Below, one piece after another: positions 31,668 to 41,039 of a DNA stretch of 64,000 nt. Position 1 is the stretch's first letter. The number at the start of each line of letters is the position of its first letter. The translations under genes were made by a program, and so were the position numbers. Source of the DNA: Mesorhizobium sp. L-2-11 (GTDB lineage Bacteria > Pseudomonadota > Alphaproteobacteria > Rhizobiales > Rhizobiaceae). The notes beneath the pieces are model-generated. The model had not been told where the DNA came from. It did no database searches and saw only the letters and a list, made by a program, of their open reading frames with translations. The DNA lies in contig NZ_AP023257.1 of the NCBI RefSeq assembly GCF_016756595.1, positions 3,860,001 to 3,924,000 on the forward strand, in the 5' to 3' direction.

Positions 31668-32749
31668 TTGGCCTCCGCCGGCACGAAATTTGCGCCGTTG
31701 AAACGGAAGACCCGATAAAGGTTTTCGGTCAAGTCGCCCTTGCCGTCAAAGCGGATCGGTCCGATCGCGGTGCTGAAGTCATGCGCGGTGAGCGCATCGG
31801 CCAGTGGCCTGCCGGAGGTTTCCGCCAGGACCGTCGCCGCCTTGGCGATTTCGACCGCCGCATAGGCCGGCAGCGTGTAGCCTTCCGGCACGATCTTTTG
31901 TGCGGCAAAGCTGTCGAGCACCGTGGAGTCGGCCACATCGGCCCATTCGGGCGGCGCGATCATCAGCGTGCCTGAGGCATAAGGCACGTCGCCGGGCGCT
32001 GTGCGCAGCGCTTCGCCGCCGGCAAAAATGATGCCGGCATCAAGATTGCCGGCGTCGCGGCCCATGATGGCGATGTCTTCGCCGTCGCCGCCGGCGAAGA
32101 CATGCGTTGCACCGGCTTTCCTCAGCCGCCCGATCAGCCCAATCTGGTTGTCGAGCTGCGGCCTGAATGTGTCGACGAACACCGGTTTCAGCGCCGCCTG
32201 CTCGGCTGCCGCGCGAAGCGTCTCGGCGATTTCGCGGCCGTAAATCGTGCCATCGTCGATGATGGCGAACAGCTCGTTCTGCCATTGGCGGGTGAGGTTG
32301 GAGGCGACGGCGTTGCGCTCGTCATCGCCGCGCGGCCCAAGTCGAAAGATCGGCCAGCCGGTCTTGGCGCGCCGGTCGGTCAGGCTTTCGGTGCGCACGC
32401 CGACAGTGATGACCGGGATGCTGGCGTCCTTCAGGATGGGCAGCGCCGCCTCGATCGCCTCGGTGCAGAGGAAGCCGACGACTACGCTGACCTTCGCCGC
32501 AACGAATACCCTCGCCGCGGCAGACCCGCCATCGGCCGTGCAGGCATCGTCTACAATCTTAAGTTGAGGACCGTTTGCCGCTGCCGCCAGGCCGGCGCCC
32601 GCCTCGATCTGTTTGCCAAGGATCGCCGACGGCCCGGACAGTGGTGCTGCGACGCCGACCAGCAGCGTTTCAGCGTTCACATCACCGGCGAGAGACAGCC
32701 AGGCCAGTACCGCTATTGTCGTTGTCGTGGCTGTTGTCCGGGGTCGCAT
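31664..32749 (-). CDS. Branched-chain amino-acid-type ABC binding protein
   Basis: 361 residues, a periplasmic ligand-binding protein of the LivJ type: a signal peptide (MRPRTTATTTTIAVLAWLSL, cleavage after VNA), then LLVGVAAPLSGPSAILGKQI and two lobes. Two cysteines (DDACTADGG and GFLCTEAI) match the disulphide of the family. No permease or ATPase gene is nearby; instead it is coupled to a P1 peptidase gene. The ATG at 32749 is chosen by the signal peptide. Confidence 0.85.
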   Translation of the reverse strand: MRPRTTATTTTIAVLAWLSLAGDVNAETLLVGVAAPLSGPSAILGKQIEAGAGLAAAANGPQLKIVDDACTADGGSAAARVFVAAKVSVVVGFLCTEAIEAALPILKDASIPVITVGVRTESLTDRRAKTGWPIFRLGPRGDDERNAVASNLTRQWQNELFAIIDDGTIYGREIAETLRAAAEQAALKPVFVDTFRPQLDNQIGLIGRLRKAGATHVFAGGDGEDIAIMGRDAGNLDAGIIFAGGEALRTAPGDVPYASGTLMIAPPEWADVADSTVLDSFAAQKIVPEGYTLPAYAAVEIAKAATVLAETSGRPLADALTAHDFSTAIGPIRFDGKGDLTENLYRVFRFNGANFVPAEAK

Positions 32750-32939
32750 GCGAGCGAAGAATTCCTCCGCGCCGGTCGCGTGTTGCCGGCGCCACTTCCT
32801 GCCAAGACCTAAAGGCTGGTCAGCTTTCACGCAACACGCGAAATTCAGGATGCATGTCAACCACTTCGCTTGTGGCATGCAATATCCCGCCATATATAGC
32901 GGTTGGGTTCATCACGCTTCAAACCAATGGAAATCGCCG

Positions 32940-33434
32940 GTGCTGCAGAAGAACGACATAGGGCCGCAGGCCTATCGCGACGCGATGGCCCATTTTGCCG
33001 GCCACGTCCATGTGGTCACCACCGATGGTTCCGCCGGCAGGCGCGGTGCGACTGTCATTGCAGCCTGTTCGGTGTCGGACACGCCGCCGACCCTCCTGGT
33101 TTGTCTCAATCGCGAGAATCCCAAGAACGAGCCGTTCGTGAAGAATGGCAGGTTCGCCTTGAACACGCTGGCTTCGGACCAGGAGGCGCTGTCGGTCGGC
33201 TTTTCCGGCCTCACCGGCCTGCCGGTCGAGGAACGCTTCGCGCTCGGCGACTGGGATATGATCTCGACCGGCGCGCCGACGCTGAAGGGCGCGCTCGCCG
33301 TGTTCGACTGCGAACTGATCGACACCAAGGATCTGGCCACTCACCGTGTGCTTTTTGGCAAGGTGACAGGCCTGCGCATCGGCGATAATTTGCGGCCGCT
33401 GATCTATCACGACCGCGGCTATCACGCTCTGTAG
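32940..33434 (+). CDS. Flavin reductase (RutF-like)
   Basis: About 164 residues of the flavin-reductase split-barrel family: YRDAMAHFAGHVHVVTTDG, SVSDTPPTLLVCLNRENPKN and GRFALNTL, closest in feel to RutF-like NADH:FMN reductases that feed two-component monooxygenases. GTG at 32940 is the best start by homology; an ATG further up (32877, MQYPAIYSG) is possible. It ends 33 bases before the MoxR gene on the same strand and may be read with it. Confidence 0.8.
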   Translation: MLQKNDIGPQAYRDAMAHFAGHVHVVTTDGSAGRRGATVIAACSVSDTPPTLLVCLNRENPKNEPFVKNGRFALNTLASDQEALSVGFSGLTGLPVEERFALGDWDMISTGAPTLKGALAVFDCELIDTKDLATHRVLFGKVTGLRIGDNLRPLIYHDRGYHAL

Positions 33435-33467
33435 AGGCTCTGGATGGGCCGCGCCCACGGAGAGAGA

Positions 33468-34397
33468 ATGACCGAGTTGAAACCGCGCCCCGCGCCGCGG
33501 ACGATTGACGAGACGCTCGACCTCCTGACCGGTGCGGACTACGTGGCGGACCGGTCGCTGGCGACGGTGCTGTTTTTATCGCTGCGCATGAGACGGCCGC
33601 TGTTCCTCGAAGGCGAGGCCGGCGTCGGCAAAACGGAGATCGCCAAGGTGCTGGCGCAAGCGCTCGGCCGCCGGCTGATCCGCCTGCAATGCTATGAAGG
33701 CCTCGATGTCTCCTCGGCCGTCTACGAGTGGAATTACGCCGCGCAGATGATCGAGATCCGCATGGAGGAGGCGGCCGGCAAGGTCGACCGCTCCGACATG
33801 GAGCGCAACGTCTTTTCCGAAAAATACCTGATCCGCCGCCCGGTGCTCGACGCGCTGACCGGCAAGGCGGGCGCCGCCCCGGTCTTCCTGATCGACGAGC
33901 TCGACCGTACCGATGAGGCCTTCGAAGCGTTCCTGCTCGAAATCCTCTCCGACTTCCAGGTGACCGTGCCCGAGCTCGGCACGATCAAGGCGCAGGAGCC
34001 GCCGATCGTCATCATCACCACCAACCGGACGCGCGAGATCCACGATGCGCTGAAGCGGCGCTGCCTGTACCACTGGGTCGACTATCCGAATGCCGAGCAC
34101 GAGCTGGAAATCGTGCGTCGGAAAGTGCCGCAGGCCAACAGCCGGCTGTCGGCCGAGGTGGTTTCGTTCATCCAGAAGCTGCGCCAGATCGACCTCTTCA
34201 AGGTGCCGGGTGTTGCCGAGACCATCGACTGGGCCGGCGCGCTGACCGAACTCGACAAGGTGGCGCTCGATCCGGAAACCGTTTCCGACACGATCGGCGT
34301 GCTGTTGAAATACCAGGACGACATTGCCCGTATCGAACAGGGCGAAGGCCGGCGCATCCTCAACGAGGTGAAGGCCGAGCTTTCGGCGGCGGAGTAG
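33468..34397 (+). CDS. MoxR-family AAA+ ATPase (CoxD-like)
   Basis: 309 residues. Walker A GEAGVGKTE near residues 48-56, Walker B VFLIDELDR near 140, and a sensor region TTNRTREIHDALKRRCLYHW. Together with the VWA protein next to it and XdhC genes after it, this matches the CoxD-CoxE pair that helps insert metal into the CO dehydrogenase active site. A strong Shine-Dalgarno (GGAGAGAG) supports ATG 33468. Confidence 0.88.
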   Translation: MTELKPRPAPRTIDETLDLLTGADYVADRSLATVLFLSLRMRRPLFLEGEAGVGKTEIAKVLAQALGRRLIRLQCYEGLDVSSAVYEWNYAAQMIEIRMEEAAGKVDRSDMERNVFSEKYLIRRPVLDALTGKAGAAPVFLIDELDRTDEAFEAFLLEILSDFQVTVPELGTIKAQEPPIVIITTNRTREIHDALKRRCLYHWVDYPNAEHELEIVRRKVPQANSRLSAEVVSFIQKLRQIDLFKVPGVAETIDWAGALTELDKVALDPETVSDTIGVLLKYQDDIARIEQGEGRRILNEVKAELSAAE

Positions 34398-34400
34398 GCG

Positions 34401-35651
34401 ATGGCAGCGCCGCGTCCCGAACCGAAAGAGGCCACGCCCGATGGGCGGATTGCCGACAACATCGTCTATTTCGCCCGCACCTTGCGCAAGGCCGGCATGC
34501 GGGTCGGCCCGGCCTCGGTCAAGGATGCGATCGAGGCGGTGCTGGCCGCCGGCATCGGTTCCCGCGACGATTTCTACTGGACGCTTCACGCCGTGCTGGT
34601 GTCACGGCACGAGGACCACCCGACCTTCGACGAAACCTTCCGGCTGTTCTGGAAATCGCACGAGCTGATCGAAAAGATGCTGGCGATGTTTTCGCCGGTG
34701 GCGCCTGATTTCAGAGAGAAGCAAAAGCTGCGGGCTGCGGAAAACCGCGTCAACCAGGCGATGTTCGAGGGCCACCAGAAGAACCAGCCGGTGCAGGAAG
34801 TCCCCGAGATCGAGGTCGACGCCCGCTTCACATTTTCCGGCAACGAGGTGCTGAGGGGCAAGGATTTTGCCCAGATGAACGCCGCCGAGATAATCGACGC
34901 CAAAAAGGCGATCGCCGAGCTGCGGCTGCCCTTCGACATGGTCAGGACACGCCGCTTCAAGTCTAATGCGCATGGCCGACGTATCGATCCGCGCGCCATG
35001 ATGCGTTCCGCTGCGCGCACCGGCGGCGAATTGATCCTGCCGAAATTCCGTTCAGCCCGCGAGGTTCACCCGCCGCTGGTCGTGCTTGCCGACATTTCCG
35101 GATCGATGAGCCAGTACACGCGCATTTTCCTGCATTTCCTGCATGCGCTGACCGAAAAGCGCCGGCGCGTGCACGCCTTCGTTTTCGGCACCAGACTGAC
35201 AAATCTGACGCGGCAGATGCGTCATCGCGATCCAGACGCAGCGCTCGCCGACTGTTCGGCTGCGGTGATGGACTGGTCGGGCGGCACCCGCATCGGCGAT
35301 ACGATGGGCGAATTCAACCGGCTGTGGTCGCGGCGTGTGCTGGGGCAGGGTGCGGTGGTTCTGCTGATCACCGACGGGCTGGAGCGCGACGACGTTGCCG
35401 GCCTGTCGGAGGAAATGGAGCGCCTGCGCAAATCCTGTCGGCGGCTGATCTGGCTGAACCCGCTGCTGCGCTTCGACGGCTTCGAAGCGCGCGCGCGTGG
35501 GGTCAAGGCGATGCTGCCGCATGTCGACGAGTTCCGCTCGGTGCACAATCTCGATGCGCTCGCCGATCTCTGCGCGTCGCTGGACAAGACTTCGGCGCGC
35601 TCGGTCGATCCACGCAGGTGGATTGAGGGTGGCGCGAGAAGTGCCGCATAG
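34401..35651 (+). CDS. VWA-domain protein (CoxE-like)
   Basis: 416 residues; the C-terminal half is a von Willebrand A domain whose metal site is read as ADISGSMS near residue 229, followed by GGTRIGDTMGEF and LLITDGLERDD. MoxR ATPases pair with VWA proteins, and this gene starts 3 bases after its ATPase. CoxE is needed with CoxD for CO dehydrogenase maturation in Oligotropha. Confidence 0.88.
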   Translation: MAAPRPEPKEATPDGRIADNIVYFARTLRKAGMRVGPASVKDAIEAVLAAGIGSRDDFYWTLHAVLVSRHEDHPTFDETFRLFWKSHELIEKMLAMFSPVAPDFREKQKLRAAENRVNQAMFEGHQKNQPVQEVPEIEVDARFTFSGNEVLRGKDFAQMNAAEIIDAKKAIAELRLPFDMVRTRRFKSNAHGRRIDPRAMMRSAARTGGELILPKFRSAREVHPPLVVLADISGSMSQYTRIFLHFLHALTEKRRRVHAFVFGTRLTNLTRQMRHRDPDAALADCSAAVMDWSGGTRIGDTMGEFNRLWSRRVLGQGAVVLLITDGLERDDVAGLSEEMERLRKSCRRLIWLNPLLRFDGFEARARGVKAMLPHVDEFRSVHNLDALADLCASLDKTSARSVDPRRWIEGGARSAA

Positions 35652-35672
35652 CCATATGTTTTTTCCGGGAGA

Positions 35673-36017
35673 ATGGTGATGGAAAAAGGCATTGATCTCG
35701 ATGAGGCGCGCGATCCGCTGATCATCGCCGAGGGCTGGATGAAAGACGGCAAGGATGTCGCCATTGCCACCGTGGTCGAGACCTGGGGCTCGGCGCCGCG
35801 CCCGGTCGGCAGCCACCTTGTCATCGACGCGGAAGGCAATTTCCACGGCTCCGTCTCGGGTGGCTGCGTCGAAGGCGCGGTGGTTACCGAGGCGATCGAC
35901 GTCATCGACAGTGGCAAGGCAAAGATGCTGGAATTCGGCGTCGCCGACGAGACCGCCTGGCAGGTCGGTCTGTCCTGCGGTGGCCGCATCAAGGTCTATG
36001 TCGAGCGCTTAGGCTAG
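35673..36017 (+). CDS. XdhC/CoxI N-terminal domain protein
   Basis: 114 residues consisting of the XdhC_CoxI domain alone: ATVVETWGSAPRPVGSHLVI, GSVSGGCVEGAVV and GLSCGGRIKVYVE. XdhC proteins bind molybdenum cofactor and sulfurate and insert it into xanthine-dehydrogenase-family enzymes. Here the two XdhC domains are separate genes, 9 bases apart. A second ATG at 35679 could be the start. Confidence 0.88.
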   Translation: MVMEKGIDLDEARDPLIIAEGWMKDGKDVAIATVVETWGSAPRPVGSHLVIDAEGNFHGSVSGGCVEGAVVTEAIDVIDSGKAKMLEFGVADETAWQVGLSCGGRIKVYVERLG

Positions 36018-36026
36018 GTCGGCACG

Positions 36027-36731
36027 ATGGATCCCTACGCGCTGAAAATGCTGAACGCCGAACGCCGCGCCCGTCGCGCGGCGATCCTGGTCACCGATCT
36101 CGGCGATGGCCGCGATCGTATCGTGTGCGAGGGCGATCAGGTCGCCGGCGAATTGGGCGCTGCGGTCGCCAAGGCGTTTCGATCAGGCAATTCCGGGTCG
36201 GTCGAGGCTGAAGGGCGAACCTTTTTCCTCAACGCTTATCTGCCGCAGCCGCGCCTGATGGTGATCGGCGCAGTCCATATCAGCCAGGCACTGGCGCCGA
36301 TGGCCAGGATCGCCGGTTATCCCGTTGAAATCGTCGATCCGCGCACGGCCTTTGCCACATCAGACCGCTTTCCCGATGTCGCACTGCATGCCGAATGGCC
36401 GCAGGACGTGCTTTCGCGCCAGCCGCTCGACAGCTATACGGCGCTGGCAGCCGTCACCCATGATCCGAAGATCGACGATTTCGCGCTGAAGGCGGCGCTC
36501 GACGCCAACTGCTTCTATGTCGGCGCGCTCGGCAGCCGCAAGACCCATGCGAAGCGGATCGAGCGCCTGCTGGCATTGGGCGCGACCGCCGACCAGATCG
36601 CCCGCATCCACGCGCCGATCGGTCTCGACATCGGTGCGGCGAGCCCGGCCGAGATCGCGGTCGCTATTCTAGCGCAGGCAATCCAGGCGTTTCGTTTGCG
36701 TGGCCTCGACTCCAAGGACGCGGCGGCGTGA
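36027..36731 (+). CDS. XdhC Rossmann-domain protein (CoxF-like)
   Basis: 234 residues; a short N-terminal part resembling XdhC_CoxI, then the XdhC C-terminal Rossmann domain: LMVIGAVHISQALAPMARIA, AVTHDPKIDDFALKAAL and YVGALGSRKTHAKR, ending IGAASPAEIAVAILAQ. Acts with its neighbour in handling molybdenum cofactor. It overlaps the next gene by 4 bases. Confidence 0.88.
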   Translation: MDPYALKMLNAERRARRAAILVTDLGDGRDRIVCEGDQVAGELGAAVAKAFRSGNSGSVEAEGRTFFLNAYLPQPRLMVIGAVHISQALAPMARIAGYPVEIVDPRTAFATSDRFPDVALHAEWPQDVLSRQPLDSYTALAAVTHDPKIDDFALKAALDANCFYVGALGSRKTHAKRIERLLALGATADQIARIHAPIGLDIGAASPAEIAVAILAQAIQAFRLRGLDSKDAAA

Positions 36732-38350
36732 AGTTCGGCTCGATCCCGATCGACACGGCCGAAGGTGCGGTGCTGGCGCATGCCACCACGGCCGGAGAAC
36801 GGCGCTTGCGCAAGGCGCACAGGCTGAGCGCCGAGGATGTGTCTTTGCTCAAGTCAGCAGGGATTTCGCAGGTTGTCGCCGCCGTTCTTGCTCCCGGCGA
36901 TTTGAGCGAAGACGCTGCCGCCGAAAAGATCGCTGAAAGCATGATCCATCGCAATGTCGAGGCGAAGCCCGCCGCGACCGGCCGGGTTAATCTACACGCC
37001 CGGGCGGCCGGTATCTTCACGGTCGATGCCGCGATGATCAACGCCATCAACGCCGTGGACCCGACCATCACCATCGCCACGCTGGCGCAGCACGCGCCGG
37101 TCGAAAATGGCCAGATGGTCGCAACCGTGAAGATCATTCCCTTCGCCGTTGCTTCCGCCCTGGTCGATGCGGTGACAAGGATCTGCGCCAGCGGCGAGAT
37201 CTTTGCCGTCAATGCCTATCAGCCGGTGCGTGTCGGCGTCATCCAGACGGTTCTGCCCGGCGTCAAGCCGAGTGTGCTCGACAAGACGTTGCGGGTCACC
37301 GAAGCCCGTCTGGCGCGCTCAGGTGGCCGGCTGACGGCCGAGCGCCGCCCGCCGCACGAAATTGGCGCCGTTGCGGAGGCTGCGGCCTCGCTGACGCGTG
37401 ACAACGATATTGTGGTGATCTTCGGCGCCTCGGCGATGAGCGATTTTGGCGACGTCGTCCCGGCAGCGATCGAGAAGGCCGGCGGCACCGTCATCCGCGC
37501 CGGCATGCCGGTCGATCCCGGCAATCTCCTGGTGCTCGGCGAGCTTGCCGGCAAGCGCGTTATCGGCGCGCCGGGCTGCGCCCGCAGCCCCAAGGAGAAT
37601 GGCTTCGACTGGGTTCTCGACCGGTTGATCGCCGGTCTCGACGTAACGGCCAAGGACATTGCCGGCATGGGAGTCGGCGGTCTGTTGATGGAAATCCCGA
37701 CGCGGCCACAGCCGCGCGAGCCGCTGCCGGCGCCAAAGTCTGAGAGTGCCGAGTTGAAGGTCGATATCGTGCTGTTGGCTGCCGGCCGCTCCAGCCGCAT
37801 GGGCGGTCCGAACAAGCTGCTGGCGCTGTTCGACGGCAAACCGCTGGTGCGCCGCAGCGCCGAACGCGCGCTCGTCTCTAAAGCGTCTGGTACCATCGTC
37901 GTCACCGGCCATCAGCGTGAGCGTGTACGCGCCGCGTTGTCGGGACTGGACGTGACTTTCGCCGATAATCCGGATTTCGCCGAGGGCCTGTCTTCATCGC
38001 TGAAGGCCGGCATCGCGCGGGTTGCTAGCGATGCTGCCGGCGCCATGATCGTGCTTGGCGACATGCCTGGCATCGCGTCTGGCGACCTCGACAGGCTGAT
38101 CGGTGCATTCCGCAAATCCGAGGGCCGATCGGTGGTGCGCGCCTCGCATGAGGGAAAGCGAGGCAACCCGGTGCTGTTGCCGCGTTCGCTGTTTGCGGCG
38201 ATCGCTCATCTCGAAGGCGATACCGGCGCGCGCCATCTGGTCGAGGCCGAGGGGCTTGATGTCATCGATGTCGAGATCGGCAAGGCAGCGTCCATCGATG
38301 TCGACACCCCCGAGGCGCTGGAAGGCGCCGGCGGCGTGCTGCAGGATTGA
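36728..38350 (+). CDS. Molybdopterin-binding / MocA-like cytidylyltransferase fusion
   Basis: 540 residues with two parts. Residues about 1-330 are a molybdopterin-binding domain of the MoeA/MogA fold (IVVIFGASAMSDFGDVVPAA, KRVIGAPGCARSPKENGFDW). Residues about 340-535 are a nucleotidyltransferase with VLLAAGRSSRMGGPNKLLAL near 346, like MocA, which makes molybdopterin cytosine dinucleotide. That cofactor is used by CO dehydrogenase/xanthine-oxidase-family enzymes of bacteria, in keeping with the four genes before it. Confidence 0.9.
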   Translation: MKFGSIPIDTAEGAVLAHATTAGERRLRKAHRLSAEDVSLLKSAGISQVVAAVLAPGDLSEDAAAEKIAESMIHRNVEAKPAATGRVNLHARAAGIFTVDAAMINAINAVDPTITIATLAQHAPVENGQMVATVKIIPFAVASALVDAVTRICASGEIFAVNAYQPVRVGVIQTVLPGVKPSVLDKTLRVTEARLARSGGRLTAERRPPHEIGAVAEAAASLTRDNDIVVIFGASAMSDFGDVVPAAIEKAGGTVIRAGMPVDPGNLLVLGELAGKRVIGAPGCARSPKENGFDWVLDRLIAGLDVTAKDIAGMGVGGLLMEIPTRPQPREPLPAPKSESAELKVDIVLLAAGRSSRMGGPNKLLALFDGKPLVRRSAERALVSKASGTIVVTGHQRERVRAALSGLDVTFADNPDFAEGLSSSLKAGIARVASDAAGAMIVLGDMPGIASGDLDRLIGAFRKSEGRSVVRASHEGKRGNPVLLPRSLFAAIAHLEGDTGARHLVEAEGLDVIDVEIGKAASIDVDTPEALEGAGGVLQD

Positions 38351-38371
38351 CAAACCGAAGCCGAAAAACGC

Positions 38372-39322
38372 ATGCCTGAGGGAATGGCTAATCGTACCGT
38401 CGCACCCCCCGCTGGCCTGCCGGCCAGGCCGGCAGGCCAGAGGGGGGTATTCGTAAATCTCTACGGCCTTTTGACTGCAACGTTGGTTTTTTGTGCCGCC
38501 GCCCATGCCAATGCTCTCGAACTAAAGCCCTTCAAGGACGATCTGTTCGCCTATCCGGCCATCCTCTCGTCCGAGGGCGCCTATACGGTCGTCGACTATC
38601 GCGAGTTGCGCGATATCAACGCTCGCGACAAGGTGCCGGAGCGTCGCGCGCAGGCGCAGTATGTCGACACCAGCGTGCGCAAGGTGCAGCAGGATTTGCT
38701 GTTGAAGACCGGCGCCGGCACTATCCGCCACGTCGCCGTCGGTCGCACGCAAGGCGCCGGCATCATCGTCCTCTATTTGCACGGGCAAGGCGGCAGCCGT
38801 AAGCAGGGTGTCGACGATTTCACTTTCGGCGGCAATTTCAACCGCATCAAGAACCTGATGGCCGGCAATGGCGGCCTCTATCTGTCGCCGGATTTTTCCG
38901 ATTTCGGCGACACAGGTGCTGCCCAGATCGCCGCGCTGATCGACCACTATGCCGAACGGTCGCCGGACGCAAAGATCTTCGTCGCCTGCGGCTCGATGGG
39001 CGGCGCACTGTGCTGGAAGCTTGCCGCCCGCAAGAATGCGGGTGGCCGCATCGACGGGCTGCTGCTGCTCGGTTCGCTGTGGGATGAAAGTTTCTTCTCG
39101 AGCCCGGCCTTCAAGCGCCGTGTTCCGGTCTTCTTTGGCCAAGGCAGCAAGGACCCGGTGTTTCCAGTCGAGAACCAGGAAGCATTCTTCCGTTCGATCC
39201 AGGCCAAATCGAAAACCTATCCGACCCGCTTTGTCCGCTTCGAGACCGGCACGCACGGCACGCCGATCCGCATGACCGACTGGCGCGGCACACTCAACTG
39301 GATGCTGTCGAAGGCCCCTTAA
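38372..39322 (+). CDS. Secreted alpha/beta-hydrolase-like protein
   Basis: Up to 316 residues. LYLHGQGGSRKQGVDDF, the nucleophile region ACGSMGGALCW and a late His in GTHGTPIRM suggest a serine hydrolase. A hydrophobic segment, LYGLLTATLVFCAAAHANA, reads as the core of a signal peptide. What precedes it is translated from a repeat palindrome (38404-38448), giving the odd stretch APPAGLPARPAGQRG. ATG 38372 or 38384 is needed because no start codon lies between the repeat and the hydrophobic core except a TTG. Substrate unknown. Confidence 0.75.
   Translation: MPEGMANRTVAPPAGLPARPAGQRGVFVNLYGLLTATLVFCAAAHANALELKPFKDDLFAYPAILSSEGAYTVVDYRELRDINARDKVPERRAQAQYVDTSVRKVQQDLLLKTGAGTIRHVAVGRTQGAGIIVLYLHGQGGSRKQGVDDFTFGGNFNRIKNLMAGNGGLYLSPDFSDFGDTGAAQIAALIDHYAERSPDAKIFVACGSMGGALCWKLAARKNAGGRIDGLLLLGSLWDESFFSSPAFKRRVPVFFGQGSKDPVFPVENQEAFFRSIQAKSKTYPTRFVRFETGTHGTPIRMTDWRGTLNWMLSKAP
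38404..38448. repeat. 45-bp palindrome inside the hydrolase N-terminus
   Basis: ACCCCCC ... GGGGGGT outside and CTGGCCTGCCGGCC / GGCCGGCAGGCCAG inside with a 1-base centre, one mismatched pair in all. It shares the CACCCCCC...CCTGCCGG pattern of repeat family A and seems a reduced relative. It would fold into an extremely stable hairpin 20-30 bases after the putative start codon. Confidence 0.85.
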
Positions 39323-40367
39323 GGCGGTGTGTTGTAGTCCACCACTGTTTGCGGGTTGATCTCGCCGTCATAGGAGGCGTCGACATCGTACTGCACCAGC
39401 GAGAAATTGCCGTTGCGAAACAGATAGGTCCGGCCGACGAGGCATCGCCGACACCGCGCCACTTGTTGAGCGACGAGATCGTCTTGGTCGCGTCGTCATA
39501 CGCGGAATTGACCAGCTGGTCGTCGGTCTGGAAGCCGGTGACGTTGATCGCCTCGACCTTGCCTTCGCTATCGTTGTTCTCATAGTGGATATCGAGTTCC
39601 GGCGAGGCGAACTGCAGCTGCCGGACACCTGACACATCGTCGTAGACATAGTAGACGGCACTCTCATTGTAGGCAGCCATCGAGCAGAAGAAGCGAAACA
39701 GCCGCATCTCGCGTTCGGGTTGATCGGCGTCGGCGTCGGCATCCTTGTAGCGCAGGGAGTAAGCGTCCGGCTCTGCCAAAGGCTCGCCGCCAGGCATTTC
39801 CTTGTCGCACTGGTCGCCATAAGTGACTGCAAACGCCTTCTTGGCCTGCTCCAGCGCCGCATCCTTGTTCGGCGGCGGCGGTGCGTCGCCGCAGCTTGCC
39901 GGCACGGCGTCCTCGAATTCGGCCTTGGACGGTTTCAGCGCGCCCTTGTCGATGAAGATCGGGCGGAATGGCGGTTCCTGGATCGAGGCGTTGACCTGGC
40001 GCAGCGTGTAGCAGCCGGCAAAGACATTTTCGCTGCCGTCCTTGGCTGTCGCCCGGATGGCGACCGGAACATTGTAATAGATGCTGCCGGCCGCACCGTC
40101 TTCGGACACGCCACCGGTTTTGACCTCGACCCTTTCGGTGCCGTCATAGCCCTTGACGAAGGCGTCGAAATCCCTGGCCGGCCTGGTGTCGCCGAAATAG
40201 TCCCAGGCGCGCGCGAATTCTTGCCGGTTGATGGCGCTGTAGAACGAGCGGATGACCGCTTCGGCGTCCGACCTGTCGTCGACATAAGGCGCTTCGGCGG
40301 CGATCGCCGGTTGGCCTGTCACGGTTAGGGAGAAAAAAGCGGTTGCTGCAAAAAGTGCGCTTCTCAT
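39319..40367 (-). pseudogene. Frameshifted exported protein, DUF1176-like C-terminus
   Basis: A signal peptide (MRSALFAATAFFSLTVTGQP, AIAAE) is followed by an NTF2-like part (AEAVIRSFYSAINRQEFARA) and a C-terminal part resembling DUF1176. After LNKWRGVGDASSAG near 39440 the natural continuation (RTYLFRNGNFSLVQYDVDAS, ending DYNTPP and TAA at 39319) is found in another frame; one missing base explains the shift. Unshifted translation runs into a nonsense tail. Either a recent pseudogene or a sequence error. The end overlaps by 4 bases with the convergent hydrolase. Confidence 0.75.
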
Positions 40368-40488
40368 CGGCAATCTCCACCGGATGGGGAATCCTATCAT
40401 ACCGATTGCGGCGACGTGGTGACGCTTGAAGAATCGTCTGTGGAGGCTTAGGTCCCCAGTCGGCCTTCCCGCCGGATAGGAGATTTCA

Positions 40489-40995
40489 GTGACCATATCG
40501 ATGTACGAAGCGTCCGTGCCGGTGTTTTCGGCCAGGTTGAAGGCGCTATCCAACGTGCTGAACATCGCCGAGCAGAATGCGCACGACCGGAAGATCGATC
40601 CGCAGGTGTTTTTGACGTCGAGGCTGGCGCCGGACATGTATGCGTTGACCAGACAGGTGCAGATCGCCACCGATCACGCCAAAGGCGCGCCGTCGCGGCT
40701 TGCCGGTCGCGAGGTGCCGAAATACGAAGACAACGAGGCGAGCTTTGCCGATCTCCAAGCGCGCATTGCCAAGACCGTCGACCTTCTGGCGACATTCTCG
40801 GCTGCCGATATGGACGGCTCCGATGACAGAATGATCGAGCTGAAGCTTGGCCAGCGCGAATTCTCGATGGCCGGCATGCAGTATCTGTTGCATCTCGCCA
40901 TGCCCAATTTCTATTTCCACGTGACCACCGCCTACGACATCCTGCGCCACAATGGTGTGCCGCTGAGCAAGGCGATTTTCATGGGATCGCGTTGA
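40489..40995 (+). CDS. DUF1993 family protein
   Basis: 168 residues: MYEASVPVFSARLKALSNVL, then RLAPDMYALTRQVQIATDHA, and FYFHVTTAYDILRHNGVPLS near the end, the DUF1993 pattern, a DinB-like four-helix bundle family without known function. GTG at 40489 has AGGAG seven bases before it; ATG 40501 is the alternative. Confidence 0.88.
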   Translation: MTISMYEASVPVFSARLKALSNVLNIAEQNAHDRKIDPQVFLTSRLAPDMYALTRQVQIATDHAKGAPSRLAGREVPKYEDNEASFADLQARIAKTVDLLATFSAADMDGSDDRMIELKLGQREFSMAGMQYLLHLAMPNFYFHVTTAYDILRHNGVPLSKAIFMGSR

Positions 40996-41039
40996 AGAAT
41001 GGCGAGGAAGATATCCCGGTCGAGCCGGGATATCCGTGA

